A stretch of 47,116 nt of DNA from Polyangiaceae bacterium (GTDB taxonomy: Bacteria > Myxococcota_A > Polyangia > Polyangiales > Polyangiaceae), in NCBI GenBank assembly GCA_025453595.1, contig JALOQB010000004.1, positions 1 to 47,116 on the forward strand. Direction: 5' to 3'. Position 1 is the first letter of the stretch. Each line of letters begins with the position of its first letter. Under the pieces are notes generated by a model that worked only from the letters and a program-made list of their open reading frames with translations, ran no database searches and was not told where the DNA came from. The position numbers were made by a program, and so were the translations under genes. Below, piece after piece: positions 1 through 9,695 of the stretch.

Positions 1-1500
1 TAGGGCGGCCTGCGAAGCAGAAACCGAAGACCGCGAGGTCTCGGACACCGAAGTCGAACGCGGTTGCCAAAAGCACCGTTCACGGCGGTGATGGTTTACG
101 AGCCCGTGCAGCTGATCCTGGAACCGGACCTGCAGGTGGCCCGCGAGGCGGAAGGTCTTGATGACCTGCTGCCCCGCCAGGGTCTCCTGCACGGAGGCGT
201 TGACCTGGGCTTCCTGCTGCTTGCGCGCGTAGCTCGCCGCCGCCGCGCGCCCCCCGAAGATGCGCGGGGCGATGGCCCCGAGCGGGCTGAGCAGCAGGGC
301 CATCAGCGCCAGCCGCCGGTCCAGCGTGAACAGCAGCGCCCCGGAGATCAGCACGTGGAGGGCGGCGTTCACGCAGTAAGGCATCGCGTTGGTCAGGATG
401 CTCTCGACCGACGCGAGGTCCACGCCGAACCGGGACAGCGTATCGCCGGTGGGGTGCCGGGCGAAGTACGACATCGAGAGCGCCTGGACGCGGGCGAGCA
501 TGCTGACGCGGAGGTCATTCAGGAGCCGTCCCACGAGCCTGGTGAACAGGAAGTCCCGGACCAGACCGACGAGCGCGGTCACCAGCCCGAGCCCCGCCAG
601 GACCCCCAGGATCAGGGTCATCATCCGGGCGTCTCGCGGCGTGATCGCATGGTCGATCAGGGCCTTGACGCTCAGGGGCATCGCGCTGGTGAGGGCCACA
701 TCCAGCAGCATCGCCAGGAGCACCACGAGGCAGGAGCGCCAGAACGGCCGGAGGAGACCGCCGATCATGCCGATAAAATCCCCCACGCCCATCGCGGTGC
801 TCGCCGTCTTCGCGCGCTCCACCTCGGTCGACCACCCCAGCGCCAGCGCCTCCATGTCCTGCCCGTACACCTCCCGGATCGCCTGCGCCGGCTTCCTCGG
901 GTCGAAGCTCAGGAGGAAGCGCCTGAAGGGCTCCACCCCCCGGCGCAGGATCAGGTAGCTGACCAGCGAGGTCGCAGAGCGAAAATAGAGCGCCCTCGGC
1001 TCGTCCCTGTTCAACCCGTCCAGCACATCCTTCAGCTCCATGGGGGCTTCTTCCAGCTCCCAGGCGAGGGGGGGGTGCCCCTGGTTCTCGGCCCGATCCA
1101 GGTGGCCTGTCACCCCGTCGATCAGCGCCGTCGCCGCCCCCGCTCGCTCCCCCAGCACCAGGCACAGGAGCCGCTTGACCAGCATCCTCTCGACGCCGTT
1201 CGCCGGCGCGTCCATGCGGTAGGCGGCGCGGATCTGCATCAGCGCTGGCCCCCGGATGGCAGGCTCCTGTTCCCACAGCAGATCCTCTTCTTCTTGCTCC
1301 GTATGCTCCGGGAGCTCGACCCGCATCGGCTCGGTGAGCGTGTCCTTCAGCTCCAGGTGCCGGAAGAACCCCTCGCGGGTCTTCTCCAGGCGGCCCAGGA
1401 TCTTGTCCTGATCCTTCTCGGCCGCCGAGCTCGGGGGGAAGCAGAGCAGGAAAAAGGGGCTCGCGCGCTCGACCCAGAGGGCTGTTGGCGCCGCGGTCAT
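1..1500 (-). CDS. ABC exporter, membrane domain with N-terminal extension (partial at left edge)
   Basis: The frame is open from an ATG at 1500 to the window edge, giving about 500 residues of the N-terminal part. Residues from about 250 onward form an ABC type-1 transmembrane domain: a first hydrophobic helix, the ALIDHAI-type loop, paired helices, and the SYFARHPTGDTLSRF signature near residue 350 that is typical of exporters. The ATP-binding domain would lie beyond the edge. The first 240 residues are not a C39 peptidase. Their end (FRSATSLVSYLILRRG and following) resembles the last helices of peptidase-MA-like gluzincins, but I see no HExxH. It sits 26 bases after the acetyltransferase at 1527-2570, so it probably exports the product of this locus. 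Exporter fold is confident; substrate is unknown. Confidence 0.85.
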   Translation of the reverse strand, partial: MTAAPTALWVERASPFFLLCFPPSSAAEKDQDKILGRLEKTREGFFRHLELKDTLTEPMRVELPEHTEQEEEDLLWEQEPAIRGPALMQIRAAYRMDAPANGVERMLVKRLLCLVLGERAGAATALIDGVTGHLDRAENQGHPPLAWELEEAPMELKDVLDGLNRDEPRALYFRSATSLVSYLILRRGVEPFRRFLLSFDPRKPAQAIREVYGQDMEALALGWSTEVERAKTASTAMGVGDFIGMIGGLLRPFWRSCLVVLLAMLLDVALTSAMPLSVKALIDHAITPRDARMMTLILGVLAGLGLVTALVGLVRDFLFTRLVGRLLNDLRVSMLARVQALSMSYFARHPTGDTLSRFGVDLASVESILTNAMPYCVNAALHVLISGALLFTLDRRLALMALLLSPLGAIAPRIFGGRAAAASYARKQQEAQVNASVQETLAGQQVIKTFRLAGHLQVRFQDQLHGLVNHHRRERCFWQPRSTSVSETSRSSVSASQAAL

Positions 1501-1526
1501 GCCTGGACTGGAGGGCAGGGAAGGGT

Positions 1527-2570
1527 TCATGGGAGGGTGGTGAGATCGCTTCGTTCCTGCGCGCGCAGGCCAGCGACCTGGCCTGCGCGGAGGGCACTGG
1601 CCGCGGTCGCGGGCAGCCGGGGCCCCACCGCCAGCAGCGGCTTGATCTGCTCCGCGTTGATCGTCGCTCGCTTGGCGATCCAGATGTCCCCGCTCTCGAT
1701 CCAGGTCGCGCGGCTGCTGGGGTCGAACACCTGCGAGGGCCCCCCGCAGAGCGCCCCTGCCACCGCGAGATCCACGTGGGGTCCGACGCCGTCCAGCCCC
1801 GCCTCTTCTTCCTTGAAGATCGACTGGGCCAGCACCCGCGTCCCGCGGACGATCATCGTCTGCACAAAGACCAGCCGATCTCGCAGGTAGAGCCTGGCCA
1901 CGAGCGCTCGCTCCGGCATCTCCAGGGCAACCGCCTGCGCCCAGAGGGTCTGCAGCAGGGCGTAAGGGGCGTCTGCCTGTCCCCACCGCGCCTCCAGGTT
2001 CCGCGCTGCGGCGCTCAGCTCGTGGTCGGACAGGGGGCGGGGGCCCAGCTCGAGCCGGTGCTCCGAACCCCCGAAACGGCGCAGGAGCCGGCGCTGGTTC
2101 TGGCGGCGGCGACGGCTCAGGGTGGCCAGGTACGAGCCCTGATCCGCCCGGAGCTGGGCCACCGGGCTTTGCACCGCGAGCAGGTGCGGCGCGGGCGCCC
2201 GGGGGTAGCCGTCCGTCAGGCAGAACGTGTCCGTGAGCACCGTCACGTCTTCCCCCTCCAGGGCCTCCTGGAGCCGCGGTAGCGCCCGGACAAAGGCCTC
2301 CTCGGTGATCGGGATGCAGGGGTCCACGATGGGCGTGGTCAAGGCCCAGTTCCACCCGTCTCGCTCCGCATCCAGCGGGTCCAGCGAGAAGCCGAGCAGC
2401 CCCTCGAAGAGCAGCACGGGCTCGGGGGGAGGTGCCCCCAGCCACTGCCCCCGGAGGCTCCAGTAGCGCCTCCAGACCCGCACGTTGTGCTCGGGCACCG
2501 GCGCGTCGGCGGAGAAGCGCCCCGCCCGCTCCATGCGCTCGAGGTACTCGCCGGCGTCAACGCGCTGCAC
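1527..2570 (-). CDS. GNAT-fold acyltransferase (GNAT_6/FemAB-like)
   Basis: A 347-residue protein. Its middle (SYLATLSRRRRQNQRRLLRRF, roughly residues 145-165) and the following alpha/beta stretch ending near AKRATIN match the layout of the large GNAT_6/CelD-type acyltransferases, which acylate amines or add aminoacyl groups. No signal peptide or membrane segment is visible. The ATG at 2570 lies inside the end of the upstream acetyltransferase (14-base overlap), so the two are translationally coupled, and the exporter follows 26 bases later. The substrate cannot be read from sequence; the neighbouring ATP-grasp and polyamine genes suggest an amine or amino-acid acceptor. The alternative is a FemAB-like peptidyl transferase. 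Confidence 0.7.
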   Translation of the reverse strand: MQRVDAGEYLERMERAGRFSADAPVPEHNVRVWRRYWSLRGQWLGAPPPEPVLLFEGLLGFSLDPLDAERDGWNWALTTPIVDPCIPITEEAFVRALPRLQEALEGEDVTVLTDTFCLTDGYPRAPAPHLLAVQSPVAQLRADQGSYLATLSRRRRQNQRRLLRRFGGSEHRLELGPRPLSDHELSAAARNLEARWGQADAPYALLQTLWAQAVALEMPERALVARLYLRDRLVFVQTMIVRGTRVLAQSIFKEEEAGLDGVGPHVDLAVAGALCGGPSQVFDPSSRATWIESGDIWIAKRATINAEQIKPLLAVGPRLPATAASALRAGQVAGLRAQERSDLTTLP

Positions 2571-3081
2571 GGGGCTCCCCGGGGGGCAGGTCGAGCTGCA
2601 AGCGAAGCAGGTGGCAGCTGTGACCGTTGTCGTAGTAGTCGGGCAACGTGGCCAGGATCAGGTACCCCCCTTCCTGGGCCAGCTTCAGGCTCGCCACGTT
2701 GTCCACGTCGATGTGGGTACGGATGCTCCGGTAACCGAGGCTGCTCGCCAGCGCTCTCCGCATCGCGAGGGCGCACCGGCCGAGGCCGCGGCGCCGGTGG
2801 GCAAGGGCGATGCAGGTGGTGTTGGCGTACACGCTCCGGGTGCGGGCGTTCAGCTCCAGCAACGTGTACCCGACGAGTTCCCCGGAGGATCGCTCGCGGA
2901 ACGTGAAGAAGGCGGTATGACCCCGGGAGACGCCGTGGCGTAGCTCCCGCAGCGTGGGCGTGTTGTAGTCAAAGCAACCTTGCGCCAGCGCCAGGAGCGC
3001 CCGCAGGTCCGTCTCCTCTGCCACGGCGACCCGGTACCCCGGAGGAACACGCCCCTCGGCCCCCCACCGCTCCGCAAACAT
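2557..3081 (-). CDS. GNAT N-acetyltransferase, RimI-like
   Basis: A 174-residue protein with a complete GNAT core: the acetyl-CoA pyrophosphate loop HRRRGLGRCA at residues 95-104, a DVDNVASLKLAQEGGY segment near 125-140 matching the RimI N-xx-A-xx-LY-xxx-GF pattern, and a YYDNG motif near 147 like the RimI YYxDGEDA end. It is therefore a small N-acetyltransferase acting on an N-terminus or a free amine. The ATG at 3081 was chosen because coding character disappears upstream; the open frame continuing to 3810 is only the antisense of the ATP-grasp gene. It is the first gene of the leftward operon and diverges from the ATP-grasp gene at 3187. Confidence 0.8.
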   Translation of the reverse strand: MFAERWGAEGRVPPGYRVAVAEETDLRALLALAQGCFDYNTPTLRELRHGVSRGHTAFFTFRERSSGELVGYTLLELNARTRSVYANTTCIALAHRRRGLGRCALAMRRALASSLGYRSIRTHIDVDNVASLKLAQEGGYLILATLPDYYDNGHSCHLLRLQLDLPPGEPRAAR

Positions 3082-3186
3082 CACGGCTTCCCTGTGGGTA
3101 AGGCGAGCGAGAGGCCCTCGTGCTGTGCCTTGACGCAAGGGTGCCACGTTGGTTGTATTTACGCTTCCGCACTTCATCTCGCAAGA
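3082..3186 (+). promoter_or_regulatory. Divergent intergenic region with candidate sigma70 promoter
   Basis: These 105 bases separate the leftward acetyltransferase-exporter operon from the rightward ATP-grasp-SpeDE pair, so both promoters should lie here. On the plus strand TTGACG at 3130-3135 is a good -35 match, followed after 18 bases by TGTATT at 3154-3159 as a poor -10. The stretch is richer in A and T than the surrounding genes. No palindrome stands out. Confidence 0.35.
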
Positions 3187-4122
3187 ATGCTCCTCAGGCA
3201 AGATCGCGACCCTGCACGCCCTGTGCGCATTGGCATCCTGATCAACCCGGAGGAGCCCGAGCCGCCCTCCAATCCGGGGGCCCTCAGGCATTTCCTCGAT
3301 GCAGCGCCCGGGCTTGGCGTGGAGGTCGAGCTCCGCGCCGCCCTCGAACGATCCGAGCTCCGATCCCTCGATGCGCTCTTCCTTCGCGAGACCACCTCGC
3401 CCGGCAACCGAGCGCACCGCATCGCCCGGGAGGCCGAGGCCATGGGGCTCGTCGTCCACGATCACCCTCGCTGCATCGAGCTCTGCTGCGACAAGGCCGC
3501 GCAGGCTCGCCTCTTCGATGCACACCAGGTGCCCACGCCGACGACGCTGCTCTTGCCGGCGAGCTCCATCGACGAGGTGCTCGAACGGATCGGCCTGCCC
3601 TGCGTGCTGAAGCTGCCCGATGGCTACGGCAGCAGGGGCGTCGCGCTGGCTCGCTCCGAGAGGGAGCTCCACGCCCTCTTCACCCGCTACGCGGCGGTCG
3701 CTGGCTCGGTGGTCGCCCAGGAGTTTGTCCCCACCCCCTTCGACTGGCGCATCGGCCTCTTCGGCGGCACCCTCCTCTTTGCTTCTCGCTATTACATGGC
3801 CTCCTCTCACTGGCAGGTGGTCCGCCGTGATCCCGGAGGCACCCTCCTCGAAGAGGGGCCCGATGAACCGGTGGCCCTCGAGCAGGTGCCCGAGGCCGTC
3901 CTCCAGGTTGCCCTGAAAGCCGCGTCCGTCATCGGAGATGGCCTTTACGGGGTGGATCTCAAGGAGACCTCCAGGGGCGTCCTGGCCATCGAGGTCAACG
4001 ATAGCCCCAGCATCGATGCCGGCATCGAGGACGCGCTGCTCCAGGGGGCCCTCTACGCCTCGATCCTGTCCGAGTTTCGAACACGCGTCTGCTCTCCGGG
4101 AAGAACCCCCAGGATCCGATGA
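3187..4122 (+). CDS. RimK-like ATP-grasp ligase
   Basis: A 311-residue ATP-grasp enzyme of the kind that joins a carboxylate to an amine through an acyl phosphate. The first 105 residues form a pre-ATP-grasp domain; the stretch DALFLRETT at 62-70 and [15 protein letters not shown] at 89-103 resemble RimK-family proteins that carry the ETT...YRFAR...DDP pattern. The ATP-binding glycine loop is [14 protein letters not shown] (141-154). Metal ligands are likely Asp257, Glu269 and Asn271 (GVDLKE and EVNDSPSID). ATG 3187 was preferred because the conserved part begins at residue 13. Its stop overlaps the SpeD-SpeE start by four bases (ATGA). In this context a polyamine or amino acid is a plausible amine acceptor; that is inference. 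Confidence 0.85.
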   Translation: MLLRQDRDPARPVRIGILINPEEPEPPSNPGALRHFLDAAPGLGVEVELRAALERSELRSLDALFLRETTSPGNRAHRIAREAEAMGLVVHDHPRCIELCCDKAAQARLFDAHQVPTPTTLLLPASSIDEVLERIGLPCVLKLPDGYGSRGVALARSERELHALFTRYAAVAGSVVAQEFVPTPFDWRIGLFGGTLLFASRYYMASSHWQVVRRDPGGTLLEEGPDEPVALEQVPEAVLQVALKAASVIGDGLYGVDLKETSRGVLAIEVNDSPSIDAGIEDALLQGALYASILSEFRTRVCSPGRTPRIR

Positions 4123-5414
4123 CCTTTCAAGAATCTCTCGGTCGCCACATCCTCGTCGAATTTCATGGCTGCGCCGCCGAGATCCTCGACGACGTGGGCC
4201 GGCTGGAGGCCGCCATGCTGGCCGCCGCGCGGCTGGCAGGCGCCACCGTGATCCAGAGCATCTTCCACCACTTTTCCCCCTTCGGCGCCTCCGGCGTCGT
4301 CGTCATCCAGGAGAGCCACCTCGCCATCCACACCTGGCCCGAGTACCGCTACGCCGCCGTCGACCTCTTCACCTGCGGCGATACCACCGACCCATGGGTC
4401 GCGGTGCACCATCTCCACCAGGAGCTGGGCGCCACCAGCCACTCCTCCATCGAGATGCGCCGGGGCTCCCTCCGCGATCTGCCGCGCCCCGAGCAGCCCG
4501 CCGACCTCGAGCAGCAGCGGCGCGACCGCGAGCCCGTCGAGCCCAGGCTCCAGCGCAACCTGTGGTTCACCGATCGCGACGACAACCAGGCCTTCTCCCT
4601 GCGCATCACCGGCAAGACCCTGTTCTGCGAGCGCTCGCCGTTCCAGCTGGTGCGCGTCCTGGAGAGCGCCAGCCACGGGCGCTTCCTCGCCCTCGACTCG
4701 ATGCTCATGTGCACCGAGCGCGATGAATTTCACTACCACGAGATGATGGTGCACCCGGCCCTCCAGCTCCACCCGGACCCACAGCGGGTGCTGGTGATCG
4801 GGGGCGGCGACGGGGGCACCGCCCGCGAGCTGCTTCGCTACCCCTCCGTCCGTATCACCCTCGTCGAGATCGACGAGGTCGTGGTCCGCGCCTCTCGCCT
4901 CCACCTGCCCTCCCTCGGCTCCTCCCTCGATGACCCGCGCGTCGACCTGCGGATCGGCGACGGCATGGCCTTCGTGCAGGGCGCCGACCCCGCCTCCTAC
5001 GACCTGATCCTGGTCGACGGCGCCGACCCGACCGGGCCCGCCGAGCGCCTCTTCTCCAGGGGCTTCCTCGAAGCCTGCGAGCGGGCCCTGCGCCCCGGCG
5101 GCCTGCTGGTCGCCCAGGGCGCCTCCCCCCTCTTTCACGCGGACACCTTCGCCTCCCTCCACCAGACCCTGCGCCTGGTCTTCGGCGAACCCCGCGCCCA
5201 CGTGCTCCTCTTCCACGCCCCTTCTTACCCCACGGGCGTATGGAGCCACCATATTGCATCGAAGGGCGACCTGCACCCGCTCACCGACCTCGACGACGGG
5301 CGGGCGGACGCGTTCAGCCGCCGCGAGGGGCTGCGCTACTACGACGCGGGGGTGCACCGGGCGTCCTTCCAGCTGCCCCGGTTTGTGCGGGAGCTGCTGG
5401 GCCGCGGGGGCTGA
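4119..5414 (+). CDS. speDE: Fused S-adenosylmethionine decarboxylase and spermidine synthase
   Basis: A 431-residue fusion carrying both steps of aminopropyl transfer. Residues 1-120 are a prokaryotic AdoMet decarboxylase: the self-cleavage site is Glu65-Ser66 in [13 protein letters not shown] (Ser66 becomes the pyruvoyl group), with His71 and Cys86 (FTCGD) as the processing and catalytic residues. After a charged linker, residues 142-431 are a spermidine synthase: [19 protein letters not shown] near 192-210, the nucleotide loop GGGDGG at 228-233, EID at 250-252, and the DGADPTGP catalytic segment at 300-307. Decarboxylated AdoMet would pass directly to the transferase. Coupling to the ATP-grasp ligase suggests that the polyamine feeds a conjugate rather than only the general pool. 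It converges with the gene ending at 5418. Confidence 0.93.
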   Translation: MTFQESLGRHILVEFHGCAAEILDDVGRLEAAMLAAARLAGATVIQSIFHHFSPFGASGVVVIQESHLAIHTWPEYRYAAVDLFTCGDTTDPWVAVHHLHQELGATSHSSIEMRRGSLRDLPRPEQPADLEQQRRDREPVEPRLQRNLWFTDRDDNQAFSLRITGKTLFCERSPFQLVRVLESASHGRFLALDSMLMCTERDEFHYHEMMVHPALQLHPDPQRVLVIGGGDGGTARELLRYPSVRITLVEIDEVVVRASRLHLPSLGSSLDDPRVDLRIGDGMAFVQGADPASYDLILVDGADPTGPAERLFSRGFLEACERALRPGGLLVAQGASPLFHADTFASLHQTLRLVFGEPRAHVLLFHAPSYPTGVWSHHIASKGDLHPLTDLDDGRADAFSRREGLRYYDAGVHRASFQLPRFVRELLGRGG

Positions 5415-5417
5415 GGC

Positions 5418-7409
5418 TCAGGGGGGCGGGAGGGCGCCCTTGAGGAGGGTGACCGCCAGGGAGGAGGGGCGGTCGGGTGTATGGAAAATCCGGTGAGTCG
5501 CGGGGCGAAAATCCTCGGCCTTGGCGGCGCGGATGTCGAGGAACCGCTGGGGGTTGCGGTCGACGAGGGGGAACCAGGAGCTCTGGACCTGGATCTGGAT
5601 GCGGTGGCCCGGGCGGAAGGTGTGGTGGACGTCGGGGAGGGAGAACTTGATCTCGACCGGTTCGTCGGGGGTGAAGGGCTCCGGGCGCTCGAAGCTGTTG
5701 CGGAATTTGCCGCGAAAGACCTCGGCGCGGACCAGGTGCTGGAAGCCGCCCATGACGAGCTGGCGTGGGTTCGGGTCCGGGGCCGGGTAGGTCTCGGGGA
5801 AGACGTCGATGAGCTTGACGATGAAGTCGGCGTCGGTGCCGGTGGTCGAGGCCCAGAGGGAGGCGCGGAGGGGGCCGGCGAGGGTGACATCCTCGTCGAG
5901 GGGGCCGGTCTGGTAGACGAGCACGTCGGGCCGCGTGGAGGCGAAGCGCTGGTCCTCGATGATGAACTCGCTGCCGCGCTCCCGTGCGACGCGGTTCTGG
6001 TAAGGGACCGGCCGGTTCGGGTCGCTGAGGTAAGCGTCGTGGCCCGGGGTCGAGGGGGGGGGAGGGGCCGCGGCCAGCTTGCCTCCGGGGTGAAACCAGA
6101 GCCGTGCCTCCCGGGATTCGCGCGGGGGCCAGCGGTCGTAGCTGTACCACTCGTTGATGCCGGTGCCGAAGATCCAGGCCTCCGGGACCGGCTCTTTCCC
6201 TCGGTTTTTATCCCGCAGGTAGCGCTCGAAGAAGGGGAACTCGACGTGCTCGCGGTACCAGAGGGAGGTCCTGGTCTGGAACGAGAGGGGGCCGAGGGCG
6301 TCGCCGTCGGAGCGGGCCCAGCCCCCGTGGGTCCAGGGGCCCATCACCAGCGTGTTCTTGTTGCCGTTGCTCTGGGCCTCGATGGCCCGGTAGGTCTCCA
6401 GGGCGCCGAAGAGGTCTTCCGCGTCGTACCAGCCGCCCACGACCAGGGTGGCGGGCTTGATGTTCCGGTAGTGGGGCCTGGGGTTGCGGGCCTTCCAGAA
6501 GTCATCGAGGGTCTCGTGGGCCATCAGGTCGTTCCAGAAGGCCCGCTCGTTCTTGAAGTGCAGCTCGTTGACCCGGGACAGCGGCCCCAGCTCCAGGAAG
6601 AACGCGTAGCGATCCTCGCGGCTGTAGTCGAACCCCCAGCTGGCCTTCGGCGTGGGCGCGGGCCGGGGCTTGCCGAAGCTCGAGTAGAAGTCGAAGGCAT
6701 CCTCCAGGAACAGGGCCCCGTTGTGGTGAAAATCGTCGCCCACAAACCAGTCCGTCACCGGCGCCTGGGGCGAGACCGCGCGGAGGGCGGGGTGCGCGTC
6801 GATGGCCCCCATGGCGGCGTAAAAGCCGGGGTACGAGATGCCCCACATGCCGACGCGTCCGTTGTTGCGCGGCACGTTCTTCACCAGCCAGTCGATGGTG
6901 TCGTAAGCATCGCTGCTCTCGTCGAACTCCTGGCCTTTTTTCGAGGGATTGTGGGGCCTCACGTCGACGAATTCGCCCTCGGACATCATGCGACCGCGGA
7001 CGTCCTGGTGGGCGAGGATGTAGCCCGCCCGGAGGAAGTGCTCGGAGGGGGCGATGCGCTGCAGGTGGCGGCGGGAGGAGGGGAAGGCGTCGGCGCCGTA
7101 AGGCTGGACGCTGTAAGGGGTGCGGGCGAGGAGGATGGGGGCGGTGGCGGAGGTGTCCTTGGGGACGTAGACGACGGTGTGGAGCCTGGTGCCGTCCCGC
7201 ATGGGGACGCGGTGCTCGAACTTCGTGTACCGCTCGCGGATCCAGCGGGCCAGCTCCGCGTCCTCGGTGGGGGCCGTGGTCGAGGCGACGGGGCGCTGCT
7301 CGGCGGGCTTCGGCGGCTCCTTGGTGGCGGCGCCGTTGCAGGCGCCCAGGGCGAGCAGGGCGACGGCGGGGGCGGCGGCGCAGGGGCGTGGTAGAGATTT
7401 TCTATACAT
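5418..7409 (-). CDS. CocE/NonD-type alpha/beta hydrolase, lipoprotein
   Basis: The 663-residue portion beginning at ATG 7409 has its own lipoprotein signal peptide with the lipobox LGAC (Cys24). It then shows an X-Pro dipeptidyl-peptidase-like (CocE/NonD) hydrolase: DVRGRMMSEG near 136-145, the nucleophile Ser192 in GISYPG, TLVVGGWYD as the Asp segment, and WTHGGWARS as the His segment. The C-terminal 200 residues form the PepX_C jelly-roll. It likely cleaves esters or amides at the outer face of the envelope. The frame is open upstream into the GH57 gene with no stop codon, and no Shine-Dalgarno is visible before ATG 7409, so independent initiation is assumed from the signal peptide, not proven. 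Confidence 0.85.
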   Translation of the reverse strand: MYRKSLPRPCAAAPAVALLALGACNGAATKEPPKPAEQRPVASTTAPTEDAELARWIRERYTKFEHRVPMRDGTRLHTVVYVPKDTSATAPILLARTPYSVQPYGADAFPSSRRHLQRIAPSEHFLRAGYILAHQDVRGRMMSEGEFVDVRPHNPSKKGQEFDESSDAYDTIDWLVKNVPRNNGRVGMWGISYPGFYAAMGAIDAHPALRAVSPQAPVTDWFVGDDFHHNGALFLEDAFDFYSSFGKPRPAPTPKASWGFDYSREDRYAFFLELGPLSRVNELHFKNERAFWNDLMAHETLDDFWKARNPRPHYRNIKPATLVVGGWYDAEDLFGALETYRAIEAQSNGNKNTLVMGPWTHGGWARSDGDALGPLSFQTRTSLWYREHVEFPFFERYLRDKNRGKEPVPEAWIFGTGINEWYSYDRWPPRESREARLWFHPGGKLAAAPPPPSTPGHDAYLSDPNRPVPYQNRVARERGSEFIIEDQRFASTRPDVLVYQTGPLDEDVTLAGPLRASLWASTTGTDADFIVKLIDVFPETYPAPDPNPRQLVMGGFQHLVRAEVFRGKFRNSFERPEPFTPDEPVEIKFSLPDVHHTFRPGHRIQIQVQSSWFPLVDRNPQRFLDIRAAKAEDFRPATHRIFHTPDRPSSLAVTLLKGALPPP

Positions 7410-9695
7410 GCCAGGGAGGGGCGGCGTTAAGGCGTCCGGGGCGGCGATGAGGAGCTCGGTGGAGCGCTCGTCGGAGGGGGGCAGGTCGCCGTCGAAGGTG
7501 GCGGAGAGGGTGCGGGCTCCCGGCGGAGGGAGCCCGAGGGAGGCCTGGTAGTGGGTGATGCCGCTCATCACGCCCCCCACGGCGGTCACCGGGACGCGGG
7601 CGGTGGGGCCCTGATCCCAGCGGAAGGAGAGGGAGCCCGGGGCCGGGGCGCGGACGGCGATGGCGTGGCCCGGGGGCGCCATGCATCCAGGAGTTCCATA
7701 CTCCCAGACGTAGACGCGGGGGACGATGGGCTCGGCGAGGCGAGGGGGCGGGTCGGCGCCGAGGCTGCGGTAGACCTGGCGGAGGTGCATGCGGAAGAGC
7801 TCGTCGAACTGGGAGTCGCGGCCCGAATCCTGGTCGTCGCCGAACCACCAGAACCAGTCGCTGCCCTCGGCGGCGTAGAGGGCGCGGAAGGCCTCGGGGG
7901 CGGAGGCGGGGGTGGCGCGCTGCTGGTCGAGGAATTCGCGGGCCTGGGCGAGGAGCTCCCAGGCGATGTTCTCCTCGTGCTCGCCGATCCAGGTGCCGAG
8001 GTCGACGCCGGGCCGGGAGCCGGCCTCGTCGATCCAGGAGCCGGTGTAGAGGTCGTGGACCTGCTGCTGCTCGCGGAGCGGGTGGGGAGGGGAGCGGTCG
8101 GGGGAGCCCTCGATGTAGCCGGCGAAGGAGGTGGTCTCGATCTCCGGGTCGTCCTCGAGGGCGGCGTAGAGGGCGTGGAGGAAGGGGCGCCCGTCGTCCG
8201 GGTAGGCGCCCCAGGCGTTCTCGCCGTCGACGACGACGGAGAGGACGCGGTCCTCGGTGGTGCGGAGGCGGCCGACGAAGCGGTCCTTGATGCGCTGGAG
8301 GAAGAGCCTGGCGGCCTCGGCGGGGGGGAGCTGGTGGAGGACGAAGCCGATGTCGTCGGAGAGGCGAGTGTCGCGGAAGAAGACGCTGATCTGGTGGTCA
8401 CCCTCGGCGGCGCGGTAAGGGCGGCAGAGGACGTCCGGGTCATCGACCTGGTAGCCGTGGCGACCGGAGCGCTCGAGGACGCCGCGGTCGGTGGCGATCC
8501 AGCGGAGGCGGTGCTGGGCGAAGAAGGGGATGGCGAGCTGGCTGACGGCGCCCTCGGCAGGCCACATGCCGCGGGGTCGCCGCCGGAAGAGCTCGCGGTA
8601 GTAGTCGACGGCGCTGCGGACCTGGGCCTCGGCGTCCTCGGGGTGGGCGAAGCGGGTCGGGAGGGAGGTGCCGGGGCGGTCGAGGGTGGCGCGGTCGGTG
8701 TCGATCAGCAGGGGGAGGATGGGGTGAAAGAAGGGGGAGGTGGAGACCTCGATCTGGCCCTCTTCCTGGAGGGTGCGGTGGATGGGGACGACGGCCTGGA
8801 GGATCTTGAGGGTCTCGTCGTGGAGGCGATCGAAGTCGCGGTCGTCGAAGCGCTGGCCCTTGGTGACGAGGTCGCGCACGCTGGCGAGCTCGCCGGTGAC
8901 GAGGCGCACCTCGCCCTGGCGAAACTCGTGGGCGAACCAGGCGAGGTTGAACCACATCTGGAGGTCGCGGGCCTCCTGGTCGTCGAGGGACGCGCCGGAT
9001 TTCTTCCGGGCGAGGAGCTGGGCGTAGCGGGGGTGGACGGCGATCTGGCGCCGGTGGTCGGCGTCAAAGAAGGTCTGCAGAAGCAGGTCGCGCTCGCGGG
9101 GAGAGAGGCGAGCGGGGGGCTTGAGGGAGAGCTCCCAGGGGTGATCGGTGGCCCCGTGGCGGGCGAGGTCCTCGAGCTGCCAGAGCAGGGAAGGGGTGAG
9201 GTTGATGGTCAGGTGAACCCCGGGGTGCTGGGCGACGAGGGAGGCCATCCCGTAGTAGTCGCGCGTGGCGTGGAGGCGCACCCAGGGGTGCAGGTGGCTG
9301 CCCCGGGGGGAAGGGCTGGAGGCGTCGCGGTAGACCGGCTGGTGCTGGTGCCAGAGCAGCGCGAGGTAGAGCTTGGGGCCGACGCGGAAGGCGGAGGAGG
9401 GGCCGGCGGTGAGGCTCTGGTTGGAGGTCCCGTGGGTCTGGTAGCTGACCTTGGTGCCGCGGGGGAAGGGGCCAAGCTGGGCCTGCCAGTAGCTGTTGGG
9501 CCCCCGGTTCTCGACCCAGCGCGCCTCGCTCTGAAGCTCCCGGGCCGGGGCCCCGGGCTCCTCGATCTTCGCCGTGATCCAGACGCGCTGACCCAGCTCG
9601 ATGGGCCAGGTGCCGAGGGTGAGGGTGACGCGATCGCCGGGGCTCACCCGGTGCGGCATGCGGGGCGCGTCGGCGGTGAGGTGCCAGATGTGCAA
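7410..9695 (-). CDS. Glycoside hydrolase family 57 enzyme (no stop before the next gene)
   Basis: Residues 1 to about 110 form a beta-sandwich-like N-terminal domain. The GH57 (beta/alpha)7 barrel follows, with HQHQPVYRD as the first conserved motif, WPAEGAVS carrying the nucleophile Glu, and VVDGENAWGAYPDD carrying the acid/base Asp. GH57 enzymes act on alpha-glucans (amylase, 4-alpha-glucanotransferase or branching activity), so storage glycogen is a likely substrate. A TTG at 9695 gives a protein beginning HIWHLTADAP, which looks like the true N-terminus; ATG 9659 or ATG 9773 are alternatives. The frame runs on through 7409 into the lipoprotein hydrolase. GCCTTAACG at about 7426-7434 would read as a TAA stop if one T were absent. 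Confidence 0.85.

Noticed and set aside
1..70. A possible frameshift in the ABC exporter near base 60, because another frame gives FDFGVRDLAVFGFCFAG, which looks hydrophobic.
   Set aside because: The main frame stays open to the edge and is compatible with exporter sequences of this region; with only 20 codons left there is no basis to call an error.
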